Shown: positions 1 through 11,500 of the stretch, in pieces
Layout: every line of letters begins with the position of its first letter
Numbering within the stretch: the stretch's first letter is position 1
Source of the DNA: Tetrapyrgos nigripes
Lineage: Eukaryota > Basidiomycota > Agaricomycetes > Agaricales > Campanellaceae
NCBI GenBank assembly: GCA_013368315.1
Contig: JAACJM010000001.1
Span: 1,302,001-1,366,000, forward strand
Direction of reading: 5' to 3'
DNA: 64,000 bases
Translations under genes and position numbers: made by a program
Notes under the pieces: generated by a model
The model's database searches: none
What the model was told of the DNA's origin: nothing
The model's input: the letters and a program-made list of their open reading frames with translations, nothing else

Positions 1-178
1 GATTTTCATTGGATAATACACATAGATTGCGGGATATTTACATGGTGTACGGTAAGCTAAAATGTGAAGAAAGGTGGAAAGCAAAAGGGAAGTGGTTAAG
101 CAAAAGTAGAGCAAGTAGCTTAAGTCGTGAAAGAGGTCGTTAAAGGAAGTAGTTCTTCAATCCCGAGAATAAAAAGAA

Positions 179-232
179 ACAATATTCTTCACCGAGTCCT
201 TAGAAACAGTATCCTTCACCTAGTCCTTAGAA
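179..232. repeat. 27-bp tandem duplication at the 3' end of the RasGEF gene
   Basis: Positions 179-205 and 206-232 are two adjacent 27-nt units that differ at only three positions. The stop codon of the minus-strand RasGEF gene (complement of 227-229) lies in the second unit, so the duplication spans the end of the coding region and the start of the 3' UTR. No transposon ends are visible; replication slippage is the simplest cause. Confidence 0.8.
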
Positions 233-2595
233 TCCGGCTGCCTCCAAACCCCTTCTGATGTCCGCGTGTGCCAACTCGGACTGCTGCACCTCCTGGCTCT
301 TTGACCAAAACTTGGTCTGCCAATCCTTCGAAGTCGTCAACTGCCTCATATTATTCGAAATAAACTGCATCGTCGAATCGTTTTCGGCGATGCTATAAGG
401 CTTGCTCTGAGTTCTGAGCATAACTTTGACGACCTCATACCAGCGTTGACGCTGTATGAACGATGCCCTGTCGCCCTCGTCCGAGTACTGATCCTTGATG
501 TGCACTATTTCGGTCATGTACATTCCCACGAAAGGCACACAGGGACCGTCTGCTTGAAGCTGAAGTTTGCGGTAACCAGAGAATCCACCGGTGGGTTTGT
601 TATACTTGAGAAGACCGTCAAGTGTATTTTTCCGACCAACGTGTGCCCACGTCAGGTGGAGGCGAAGAATCACGGTGCTGGAGAGAGCGTTTATAATGGC
701 ACTCATAGAGGCAAAGTTGTTCATATTCCTGCATTTCTGTGGACAGTTTTAGAGACAGGTCTGACGCAGATAAAAAGGACTACAAACCTCTGCCACTTTA
801 ATCCAAAAATCGACGGTATCGGCCCGTCTGGAAAGCTGGTCATTGTTTAATATTGTCGAAGTAACCCACGCTGCGAGCTTGTCGTGAGTAGCACAAAAGT
901 TGGTTAGATTTGAGGTATTTGTGGGAGGGTTCTTGCATATGCCATTGGATGATGTGTTTGCCTGTGATTTGGCCAAAGCCAAGCACTCTTGAGGGGTAAT
1001 CTTGGCATAAAGCCTATACTCAAGCAAAGACAGTTGCTCCGCGATATCAGATGAATCAAGCCGAAGCAAGTCATTCTTCGGTTGTCGGGCCCTGCGCTTT
1101 CGGCCGGGTGATGTAATTGGAGATGTCGACGGCGGGTTCGCAAAGGTCTGTTAGAAGGCGGCAAAGATAGAAAGGTGATTAATGAAGATCTGATTCTTAG
1201 TCAGAGCATAAAGACTTACCAAGCGAGCAATGGTATCAACAATACCTTTGGCCATAGCGGCGAATGGACCAGTGGTGATGAGCTTCACAAAATCTGTGAG
1301 ACGTCTAGCAATATGTGGCTCTTCTTCCAGTAGCCTGTGGTCTTCCAACCACATAGTGAATAGTGTGAGCACCAGACGCTGCGTCGGGACCCAACACTTC
1401 TCTTTCCAATCCTCGAATTCTGTAGCGGAGAGGTTCTTCGGGTACTCCATTCTGTATATCTCGACAAGCATCTCAAACAGTTGGTCTGGACTCATGAGAG
1501 TGCGAAATGTTGTCAGGAATATACGCCTGTACTGTGTATCCTCCGCCGTTTCTATCAAAAACAGATTTTAGTGCCATAGATGCGTCGGAGGGAAAGCATT
1601 GACTTACTGATAGGATCCTTGGGACCGCAGGTCCAGACTAGTCTCTCGACGAGAGCAATTCGAGTTCCCGACAAAATCCTTCCTTCCTCGTCAATCTGCA
1701 ATTGGTCACCGTATCTTGGCTTCAGATACCAGACCAAATTAGATTTGTAAAAGTCCAAAGCTTCCTTGCTTCCAGTCAACTTCTGAATCTTCTCGTCACT
1801 GCGTTTTCCGAGATCGGGGGAAATGGAGGAGGCCTCTTTGTTGCTGTTGTTGTTGTTGTTGTTGTTGTTGGTAGTGGTGGTGGTACTGGGGCCAACGATG
1901 ACCTGAGGTAGTGGACGGCGCGTAGCTGGACGGTCTTGGCCATCCAGCCTATCATCGAGCTCATTGGGAGTAGGTGGAGTAGGTTTGTTGATGAGTTTGG
2001 AAACAGAGGGATAAGGCTGGGGTGTAACGGGAGAGGGAGGTCGATATTGACGGTCTGGAAGAGCCGTCCAGTGTTCTTGACGCCTATCCCTCCGTGACTC
2101 GACATCAGAACGCGACACGTATAAACGATTACGAGGCGGCGGTGGTGTGGGCTCTGGGTCATCATCAAAAGGTATCTTAGATGTGGGAGCGCCAATGTAG
2201 AGCTGTTCGGCACTGTATTCATATACCCTCAGCTCTTCACGCACATTCCAAAGTCTCTCTGCCATCTCTTCTGTTAGTGATTTGACGAATGCCTGTGGTA
2301 TCCAACCGACAACATCTCCGCCCTTCCTCATGGCAGCCCACCACCCGCTGTCCTCCTTCTTGATGATATCAAGGATTTCGTTCTTGGCAAAGGATAGATG
2401 TGCCGGGTCAGGCGACTGGAAGTCGTAGATGCAGAGGACGGAGCAAAGGATGCCATCTGAGATGGTACTAGCTGGACTGGTTGCGGTTGTTCCTGGACTG
2501 GGCTGGGCGGACGATGACGATGGCGAGGATGAATTTGAGGAGAATTGGTTGTGATATGGAGAAGGGTCTATGGAGATATGAAGAGCCTGACGCAT
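227..2595 (-). CDS. Cdc25-type Ras guanine nucleotide exchange factor with SH3 domain
   Basis: This gene encodes a Ras activator that would exchange GDP for GTP on Ras and so feed cAMP/PKA and MAPK signalling at the membrane. Four exons fit in phase: 2595-1608, 1551-1220, 1147-788 and 736-227, giving 729 aa. An SH3 domain spans about residues 51-108 (CIYDF, SGWW, GWIP). It is followed by a Pro/Ser-rich linker with Thr and Asn homopolymers, a RasGEF_N (REM) domain from about residue 300 (LVERLVW to FVKLI), and the catalytic RasGEF domain over the last 280 residues (LSLLEYRLY, CRNMNNFASMSAII, GGFSGYRKL). The order SH3-REM-RasGEF is that of fungal Cdc25. The protein is short for this family (often over 1,000 aa), mainly because the linker is short. 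The start is the first ATG of the long first exon; an upstream exon cannot be excluded. Confidence 0.88.
1843..1884. repeat. GTT/GGT trinucleotide microsatellite in coding sequence
   Basis: An uninterrupted run of GTT and then GGT-like triplets reads on the minus strand as poly-Thr followed by poly-Asn in the linker of the RasGEF protein. Such in-frame triplet runs usually vary in length between strains. Confidence 0.75.
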
Positions 2596-3025
2596 GGTCG
2601 AGGAGAAGGGACAAGCCAGCCTTCAAGGAAGGGGCAAGGTGAGCAGGATGGAAATGGAGAAATAGAAAGGGTAAATCAGCGGGCACAATACCAATACTAT
2701 AAACGCCGAGCGTAACCATCACCGCACGTATATAGTCTGAGCGACTCTCAAAATCTTGTTGTGACTCAAATGCCTAGTATACTTTTGCTCTGGCTGTTCT
2801 ACAGTACACTCTTTTACTGGTATATCCATCCAGTAACTGCTATATCCATCCAGTAAAGAGCACAGCGGACTCTGAGAGGCTGAGAGAACCGCCTAACCGA
2901 AAGGTCTAGACTCTGGTCAAGTGATCACCATCAGTCGGTCCGCGGCGCGCGCCAGACGTTCCTTAAACCAGCTCCTCAACACATTGTCAGGTGTAACCAA
3001 ATCTACAGAGGTCCTCTTGTTGGAT

Positions 3026-4185
3026 ATGCCCGCAGTATGGAATTCCGCCAAGGCCAAGGTCAGTTTTCCATTCTCAAATTTCGTCCAAGTTTACTTACAC
3101 TCTTCCACAGATTCAGCTTCGGTGAGCACCTTGTCATGACCTCATAAACCTGTCGCTCATCCTGCAATCAGACTCTCCATACAACGTCTTCGAACCCTCC
3201 AGCAGAAGAAGGAAGCTCAAGCAAAGTCCGCTAGACGAGATATTGCAACGCTAATCGAAAAATCAAAGATCGAGACGGCTAGAATCAAAGCAGAGGGCCT
3301 TATCAACGAGGACATATATCTGGAGCTCCTTGAGCTTCTCGAATTGTACTGTGAACTACTGCTTGCCAGATTCGGAGTCTTGGATCAAAAGTGAGCTCCA
3401 TTCCGCAACTTCAGTTCGTACGATCCCGACTCAGAAGGCCAGCGCGCGAGAGCCAGATCCGAGTGTTTCTGACGGCGTTTGTTCGTAAGCATTACACTCG
3501 TACACCCCTCTTTTGGGTACTCAAGTCTCTTCTCTTCCGTTAGCATCATCTTTGCTGCACCTCGGACAGAACTTAAAGGTATGGACGACTCTTAACATAT
3601 TCTCCGGGTGCAATAACCGACGACCTATCTCTCTCCGACTCTCTAGAGCTCCACGTTTTGCGCGACATGCTTATGCACAAGTATGGACGTGATTTTTCCT
3701 CCGCGGCAATGGAGAACCGCGATGGCTGCGTAAATGATCGCGTACGCCGTTTCATTCATCTTCATTCAGTATTATCCAAACCTGTTCCTGAAGGTAGCTC
3801 GGAAGCTGGAAGTCAACACACCTTCCCCTGAACTGGTCAATGCTTACATGACAGAGATTGCAAAAGCTTACGGCGTACCTTGGACAGTTCCTGATAGTGA
3901 AAGCAAGCATGCAGGGTCGAAAGAGGATGGTGAAGGAGGTACAAAGGTGAGTTGTGTATCGTGTACCTTTTGTTCTTGTATAGCATCTCGAATTATAACA
4001 ATTTACAGTTGGACGACAATGAAGAGGATACCCAAGAGTCTAAAGCTAGTGATCCTCCGCCAACAGAGTCCGAAAAGAGTGAGGATGGTGGCAGCGCTGC
4101 AGCAATAAAGCCACCTGCCCCAGAAACACCAGAAGACGAATTCGAACTGCTTACGAAGCGATTTGCTGCACTGAAGAAGCGGTAG
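3026..4185 (+). CDS. IST1: IST1-like regulator of ESCRT-III (DUF292 family)
   Basis: IST1 binds Did2/CHMP1 and Vps4 and tunes ESCRT-III disassembly in endosomal sorting. Eight exons keep phase: 3026-3058, 3111-3121, 3172-3390, 3443-3484, 3544-3578, 3647-3741, 3794-3946 and 4009-4185, giving 254 aa. The N-terminus has the family signature WNSAKAK followed by LSIQRLRTLQQKK, then a long helical region (ETARIKAEGLI, ELLELLELYCELL). The family motif NTPSPELVNAYMTEIAKAYGV follows, and an acidic Pro-rich tail ends in a short basic helix (FELLTKRFAALKKR). The second exon is only 11 nt but is needed to join WNSAKAK to the helix in frame. An in-frame ATG lies upstream at 2921, but family N-termini start close to the chosen site. 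The gene is divergent from the RasGEF gene. Confidence 0.9.
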
Positions 4186-4460
4186 TATCTTTGGGCTTGG
4201 TGTTTGGGTTTTCCACCTTGCCTTGGGTCCCGTTTTCAGATCAGGCTTGCTGCCCCTCGGTGGGTGTCTGGCCGGAGGACTGTCATGACATTGGATAGAT
4301 TCACGCAGATGACAACACGTTGTACATGTTAATAGTGTATATGTAGCTTGGGGTAACCTTATTGTCTTTATCATTGATCTTGTTCGTAAAGCTTTTACCG
4401 AATCTGACCTAAATTGTCGACATGAGCTTGTCTTTTTCATCATACCGGTGTTTGGTCTGC
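4186..4460. other. Presumed IST1 3' region, no gene
   Basis: This AT-richer stretch directly follows the IST1 stop codon. It has no ORF with coding character and is most simply its 3' UTR and terminator region. Confidence 0.4.
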
Positions 4461-4462
4461 TT

Positions 4463-5735
4463 CTAAAATTTCAAGCCACATGCCAAGGCTTGTAGTCGTT
4501 GGCTAGTGGCCACAGGACAAGGATTTATGAAAGACTCAAATGGAGATGTGGACTGACATGTGTAGGCAGAGCATGCATCAACACGGCCATTCGATGAGAA
4601 GTGATCATTATTCTTGAGCCCCTTCGAGTTGCAGCCACTGAGAGTCTGACCCATCATCCAGGCAGTGCATCGCCGTCTGCCCTTCCACGACGAAATCGAA
4701 ATTTGCAAGGCGGATAAGGTTCATGATAGCTGTTCTTCCAAGACGGAAGGCTTTTTATTGTTACGCGATCCCATTCTCCGCGGCCTACCGTGTTGCAGAT
4801 CTTTGAATTTCCGAGCTACAAGCAACGCTTGGAGAGTAACGCTCGAGGTTCCTCCTGAAGGCATCTGCCGGTCCATATAACTTTCTGGTGCTTCATGAAT
4901 TCGAGAAGAGGTTAGGACTAGTCCGTATGTCTTTAATGAAATCGAATATGAAAGAAATGAATAACACGATCTATGCTCTAATTAGATGGAAGATGCAAAA
5001 AATGAGTGCGTCGGAGAGATCCTAAACCATAACTTGGCGTACCTCGCTTCGCAGCTATTGTGTTTGCCTCATGGTTGCACTGATTGTGAGTGCCACAGAA
5101 TACCATAAAAGGTATGTTATCAGCGTTCTGCCGAAGGAACTTCAAGCATGAATCATGAGAAGACACCCCCATATTGTCTTCTATGCACAAGGGGAAGGCA
5201 ACATAGAGATACTCCTTGAATAGGATAACTTGTTCATTTGAAGCTACCATTCGAGGCTCCGGGTGCTTTTGCTCGGTGGAGCCCACAAACGGACTGCAAG
5301 GTCATTGAGAAGCCAACGGGTCTTTGGTGGGTCAAGCAATCATGAGGTCGAGAAGCTGCGATGAAGATGGTTGCAAGGGAACATATCGGCGACGTTTGTG
5401 AGAGAGGCCCCCTTCTGGTGCTGCGTGAGTTACCAATTGGATTCGTCAGTTGAGATGACACGCAGTAGATGAAGGTGTACTTACCTACGGATATGGGTAT
5501 CAGAAGACTGATAAAGGCTTGGCTTTCGACTCTCGAGTATGAACTAGAAGACAAAACGTCATCGATGTCCAGGGTTCTCGGTACGAAGAAGTATCACAAT
5601 GGGCTTCATTTGAAGTCTACAAAACAAAGAGTTTTTTTGGAGGATTCGGTGCTGGACAGTGCCGAGATGCATTCCCTTGCGTCGCGACGACTGGCCAGAG
5701 ATTGAAAGCTGCATGAGCATGGTGTCTTTTGTAGC
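4463..5735 (-). other. Unresolved region, possible decayed minus-strand gene
   Basis: Several minus-strand frames look partly coding but cannot be joined into one reading frame. From 4978 to 5286 there is a 102-aa ORF with balanced composition and several Cys residues (FVFCGTHNQ-like region, ending HFLHLPSN). Upstream, 5554-5480 reads as plausible protein (SSSYSRVESQAFISLLIPISV) and ends at a good splice donor, but the next segment meets stops in every phase tried. Further down, 4720-4610 contains an ankyrin-like GQTAMHCL word between stops. I do not recognise a family. It may be a pseudogene or a fast-evolving orphan whose introns I cannot place. Confidence 0.25.
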
Positions 5736-5939
5736 TTTTAGTTTTGTTGGAACGGCGGAGAGATGTTTGCCAACGGATCATGAGCCATATGAATGGATTG
5801 TATGCCTCTGACAGTGAGAGTCAATCTCAAAATCACGATAGAGGTCGAGTGTGTTGTTTGTTAGTAAGTACGTCGGAGTTAAAGGAACGGTGGTACGTAG
5901 GTTGATTGGCCGGAGGTTCTGCTTTTTTTAGTATCGGGG

Positions 5940-6300
5940 GTCGACGGGTCTAGTATCCGGAGGCTGCACTTGCAGGAACCCCCCCTAAAATAGGTGGAGA
6001 TGCCTGGCACAAAAATTTGTCCTCACCAAAATTGGCGTTTTGGGTCTGTGGCGCGTATGTCGCTTGCATTTCTGCTGGTTTCTGACAATTTTTGTCCGAA
6101 CTTGAACCGGGGTCAGCCACTTTCACCCAATTTGGGGGTCCTGTTGTTGGTGCACGTAGGGGAACCTAGGGGAACATCCACGGAATCCAAACGGAATCTA
6201 TGGAACGTGAGCGCATGGCCAATATCCGGGCATAGCGCGCTTATGGGCTCATCTCCATCATACACATTTGAGGTTCAATGAGCCGGCGGACGTAGGAGAT
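5940..6300. other. Repeat-like non-coding segment
   Basis: This stretch has a C-run at its start, long G/C-rich words and the short direct repeat GGGGAACCTA/GGGGAAC near 6160-6172. Base composition changes abruptly from the flanks, and the ORFs are short and lack family motifs. It resembles dispersed repeat debris, but no terminal repeats or target duplication are clear. No gene can be supported. Confidence 0.25.
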
Positions 6301-6789
6301 CAGTATGCGGACGTACTTACTCTGGAAGTTGTTACGAGGCTTTAGAATCGAGCACGGCCTAGGTTTTCTGCCACTATGTAATTGAGCAGGCGTATAATAC
6401 CGACTGAAAGAAAACCGGAGCTCGATAGATTTGACCGCCGCGGTTGACTGAGTTAACCAAGTTTCACCTCTTGACTCTCTGAAATTTAGCAGCAGATCTC
6501 GGGTCATTTTAGTAGGGAAATGATAGCCGGAGACGGTAACACTCGACGGTGTCAGTGCTTGACATGAGCTGGTTCGCCCCTGATTTGGCTGGCCACTGCA
6601 GCCAATGGCCAGAGTGGGATGAGGGTCTGAGAAGGAAGACAGAAGGAACTGGAACGGCCAAGAAGTAGGGAAAGATAGAAGAGTCTTCAAGGGAAAGAGA
6701 ATGGACGAAATAGAGGGGCGGGTAATTGAATCGGAAATTAGGACTCCTCCACCGATGGCCTGCGATTTACACGGTGGTAACCCTTTTGG

Positions 6790-8280
6790 ATGCTCTATAA
6801 AGATCTATGCATGCCCTCAAAATCTTTTCGTCTTAAAGGTTATTCGTTTATGGCCCATATTACTCGTCTCCCTCCTCCCCTCCCTGCTCACTTCCTCATG
6901 CATACAGATACCAATACTGACGATGACGACGTCTATTCCGAGGCCTCCTTTGGTTTCGACGCTGCCTCAGGCATAGCCAGTTCACATACCTCCCACCAGG
7001 ATGTCTCGATGCGCTCTGCATCACCAACCCCTTCCGTCATGTCTGTCTCAAGCTCATTTCGAGCCCAGGCGTACAAACATGAGTTTGGCCGTGGTCTCAA
7101 TAACTACTCGGAAGTCTATCGGCTCCCCGCTGACGACGAGGAGCTGGAACGTCTCGGTGTGTCTTGTCGTCCTCGAGTGGTTAACCGTACTTAATACGTC
7201 CTTGCAGACTCGCAACATGTCATGTTCAAAGAGATAATGGGCAATTACCATCCCAAGATGGCAGAAGTCATGGCCGACAATGTTCCTGGCGAACCCAAGG
7301 CAATTTTAGATTTGGGATGTGGTAGTGGGATGTGGTCAGTCTTGGTCAATTACCTTTTGTATTCTCGTCGTTCACCTTTGCTTTCAGGATTATGGATGCT
7401 GCCAAAGATTTCCCAAACTGCAGTGCCGTTGCAGTCGATTTAGTTCCGATGCAATCTCTGTGCGTCTGTCAGACTCTACAGGTTGAGGATGCTCATACTT
7501 GTTCTAGGCATATGCCCCCTAATCTCAGGTAGGTATTTTGCATCCAATCACTGTTACTATCCCTCACAATATTCCAGGAGTGAGGTAGATGACATCAATC
7601 TTGGCTTGGAACATTTTTACGGTGACTTCAACGTCGTTCATAGTAGACTGATATCTTCCGGGGTCAGTCTCCTACGTATTTCTCGTCTTCAGCTGACTAA
7701 ATGTGGTGCTTTAGATCAAAGACTACGCAGGACTGATAGATCACATCGCTTTTGTCCTCAGGCCGGGTGGGATCATTGACCTCATGGAATACGATTTCCA
7801 TGTTTATGACGAACATCACCGGCGCGTTGAAGTCGACACGAACACTATCGCAGGCCCTTGGTGGGCAAGATGGATGGCTTTTGCCAATGATGCTGCTCGA
7901 AAACGTGGAGGAGATGTTGACGCCGCGACACACCTATATTCATGGGTCAAGAATCATCCCATGTTCGAACAAGTCGAATATCGAGAGTTCTGGATTCCGT
8001 GTTCACCTTGGAAAAGGGATTTTCCGCGTCATCTGTCGATGATCATGCGTGACGATATCTTAGTATGTCTTGGACTTTGGGGTTGCGTCCTGTCTGCTCA
8101 CATCTTGTCTCTGTTTAGGCTTTTTCTAAAGCAGGCCGGCCCTTACTGCTAGGCAACGGTGTACCTGATGATGTAGTGCGGGAGCTCGAAGTCAATCTAG
8201 AACGAGAGCAAAAGGCAGCTAGTCAACGCCACTTCGTTCGCTTACAATGTGTTTGGGCTCTGAAAAAACAGATCACCTGA
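6790..8280 (+). CDS. Class I SAM-dependent methyltransferase, LaeA-like
   Basis: This is predicted to transfer a methyl group from S-adenosylmethionine; the substrate is unknown. Seven exons fit in phase: 6790-7156, 7208-7334, 7388-7459, 7508-7528, 7578-7662, 7715-8062 and 8119-8280, giving 393 aa. The N-terminal 100 residues are Ser/Asp-rich and probably disordered. The SAM-binding motif I is ILDLGCGSGMW at about residue 160, followed by an acidic strand end (AVAVDLVP). LRPGGIIDLMEYDF is the motif after strand 4 typical of this fold. The fungal LaeA/UMTA group has this length and an N-terminal extension; LaeA controls secondary metabolism in ascomycetes, but basidiomycetes have many relatives with unknown jobs and no biosynthetic cluster is seen here. 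Later ATGs at 6808 and 6850 are alternative starts. Confidence 0.85.
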
Positions 8281-8544
8281 ACGAGCCTTTACTTGATATT
8301 TTACTACCTATCTTCTATGGATATATTCATGGCTTGAACCATCTAATGTAATGTATCGCATTCTTTTTCTTAGACTTCTTCGCAGGCAGCTTATGTATAT
8401 GCTACAACACAACTTCACTGTACAATATCAACAATATCTTTTTAGATATCTTCAATCTAACTTTAATTTATTGCAAGCTGATAGAACGTTGGGTCGCGAA
8501 ACGAGTGTACCCTCAAGTTCACGTGCCTTTGAAGCCTTTTGAGA

Positions 8545-11500
8545 ATGGACGTTGAAAAGCACGCAGAACTTGTCGACCAAATCCTTCATCCTGATCCACG
8601 AAACACACAGCAACTTCTGAAAGAACTGGGACTTGCTGGACTACCGTCTCGGGAAGAAGTCCACCGAGAGATTGAAGAGAAATTGCTCTCTCCGCGTGAA
8701 AAACTTCCGTCGCATTGGCTCCCAAAATACCAAGTGTAGGACGTGTCCTGCTCAGGGAAAACGTCATCTAATCCCTACCAATAGACACTGGGAACGAAAG
8801 GTTTCAATACCATCTCTTCTTCCTTTGGCACCTTCTCCTCCGCCGACAAGTCTTTCCTTCGTGCGCACTGGGCTTGATGGTCGTGTGTCAGGATATGCGG
8901 AGGTACGTCGATTTCTTTCTGGAAGCTAATTGAGCCTTACGTGCTGTTGCAGACTCCAAATACAACTCTATCTAGTGGTCTGAACTCAACTTCACTGGAA
9001 CGCGCCCCAGGACCCAGTCAGAATTTCGTACGCGGTAAATCTGGTTACGTCCCGTTCTTGCCTGGTGGATTAGACGATGTTCTACCTGATCTGTTTCTTC
9101 CCTCTGAATTGAACACGGGGACGAAGGGTCTACGAACAGTGCCCCCTGGTTTTCAGAGGGGTCTACGGCTTCCTGGCGAAGAATTGGAGAATTCCGATAT
9201 CTTAGCCTTGGATGATGTTCCTGCGGCTGGCACAACTTCTTCACAGATAGAAACGGTACCTCCCATCTGAATGGGGTTTCCTTCGCTCAATTCTTCGCAG
9301 GTCGCAAATGTCCTTGATGATGAGGTAATATCCCTTCCTGTGAACGGCACCGACCAGGAAATCGATTCGCTCCTCCCCACCACTGTGGGTAAACGATCTG
9401 CTCGTTCACGATTCTTCTCTGATGCCTTTGATATCCGTAGAGATCCCAACTCAAACCGGTCCAAAAACGCTCAAAACGGCAGAATTTACAGAAGCGAGAC
9501 TGGGCACATGTAATTGATGTTAGGACCCCTCTTTCGAACTTCCATGAGCTCGTTCCAAATATGGCGCACAAGGTAGCTACTCGTCTTGGTCTTACTCACC
9601 GCAATCTCAATGAACATTTGCTTAGTATCCTTTTGAACTGGACACCTTTCAAAAACACGCCGTATATCACCTTGAGATGGGCGATTCTGTATTTGTCGCA
9701 GCGCACACCTCCGCCGGTAAGACCGTCGTAGCGGAATATGCCATAGCTTTGGCAGAAAAGCATATGACCAGGTACAGTCGGTTGCGCCCACAAGATTCTT
9801 CGTAGAACACTGATGTTCATCGTAGAGCAATTTACACTTCACCAATCAAAGCACTGTCTAATCAGAAGTTCCGTGACTTTAAGCAAACCTTCTCCTCCGC
9901 ATCTGTAGGCATTCTCACCGGAGATGTGCAGATCAATCCGGAAGCGAGTTGCCTCATCATGACCACTGAGATTCTACGCAGTATGCTATATAAAGGAGCC
10001 GATCTTATTCGTGATGTAGAGTTCGTCATCTTTGACGAGGTTCACTATGTCAACGATGCGGAGGTACGTTGTGTGTTATGTCTGATCTGCCGGTAGTTTT
10101 GAAGTTGCGATAGCGAGGCGTCGTTTGGGAAGAAGTCATAATCATGCTCCCCGATCACGTTAACATCATTCTACTGTCGGCTACTGTCCCAAACACTAAA
10201 GAGTTTGCTGAATGGGTTGGGTATGTGTAATACTGTCGCCGTATGGTTTTTCAAACTCAGAATTTTGTAGGCGGACCAAGAAGAAGAATATCTATGTCAT
10301 CTCAACAGCGCAACGCCCGGTGCCGCTGGAACATTATTTATATGCTAATCGGGAAATTTATAAGATCGTGGATGCGAAGAGATATTTCCTGACTCAAGGG
10401 TAAAGTCCATTGAACCCTTTCAGTGAATACTCCAAGCATTAACCCGCGGTAATACGCAATTTAGCTACAAAGATGCAGGGGAGGCATTGCGGCGGAAACA
10501 GGACAAAGAACGGGAAGCGGCGGGTTTGCCTCCAGTTCAACGCATGGGTGCAAGGGGGACGGCTCAGCGCGGGCAGCAGCGGGGCGGCAGAGGCTCGCTT
10601 GCACCTATTCGTGGTGGTCGAGGAGGCACACCCTCTCGGACCATTCACACCGGGGTTGACAAAAATCTTTACGTCCACCTGCTCAATTTACTCAAGAAGA
10701 AGACATTACTTCCTGTCGTTGTATTCACGTTGTCCAAAAAACGGTGCGAAGAGAATGCCTCCACCTTAACAAATCAAGATTTGTGTACCTCTGTCGAGAA
10801 AAGCGAGGTGCATGTTGCCATAGAGAAGGCACTGTCTCGTTTGAAAGGTAGCGCATTTCTATGTACGATAACGAATACTTACACTTCAAATATCTAGGTT
10901 CAGACAAGAAACTTCCGCAAATTGCGCGAATGCGTGATCTCCTGAGTAGAGGCATTGGTGTCCATCACGGGGGCCTTCTTCCCATCGTCAAAGAGGTACC
11001 CACTGGCATGCTTCCCCTCTGCTTGCCCTTTTTTGACGGTCCACTAGTTGGTGGAAATTCTTTTTGCCCGCGGGCTGGTAAAAATACTGTTTGCCACGGA
11101 AACTTTTGCGATGGTATGCGCCATTGAACTTTTCTTTATGGGTCCGACTGACCGTTTTGGCAGGGTGTCAATATGCCTGCGAAATGTGTTGTCTTTTCTG
11201 GTATTCGCAAACACGACGGGAAAAGCTTCCGGGACATCCTGCCAGGAGAGTACACCCAGATGGCAGGTCGCGCAGGGCGCCGTGGATTGGATTCTACTGG
11301 CACTGTCATTATAGTAGCTAACGACAGTCTACCTGAGGTATGCCGTCTCTTAGCTATTTCTACGTCATACTACTAATGTCCATCGTAACTTCTACATGTA
11401 CAGCAAACAACATTGAATACCATGATTCTTGGCACACCTGGAAAACTATCATCGCAGTTCCGGTTGACTTACAATATGATTCTCAATCTACTGCGAGTCG

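Noticed and set aside
6241..6690. 149-codon minus-strand ORF divergent from the methyltransferase gene
   Set aside because: No motif, and it includes repeat-like DNA on its 3' side; no orthologous feature can be recognised.
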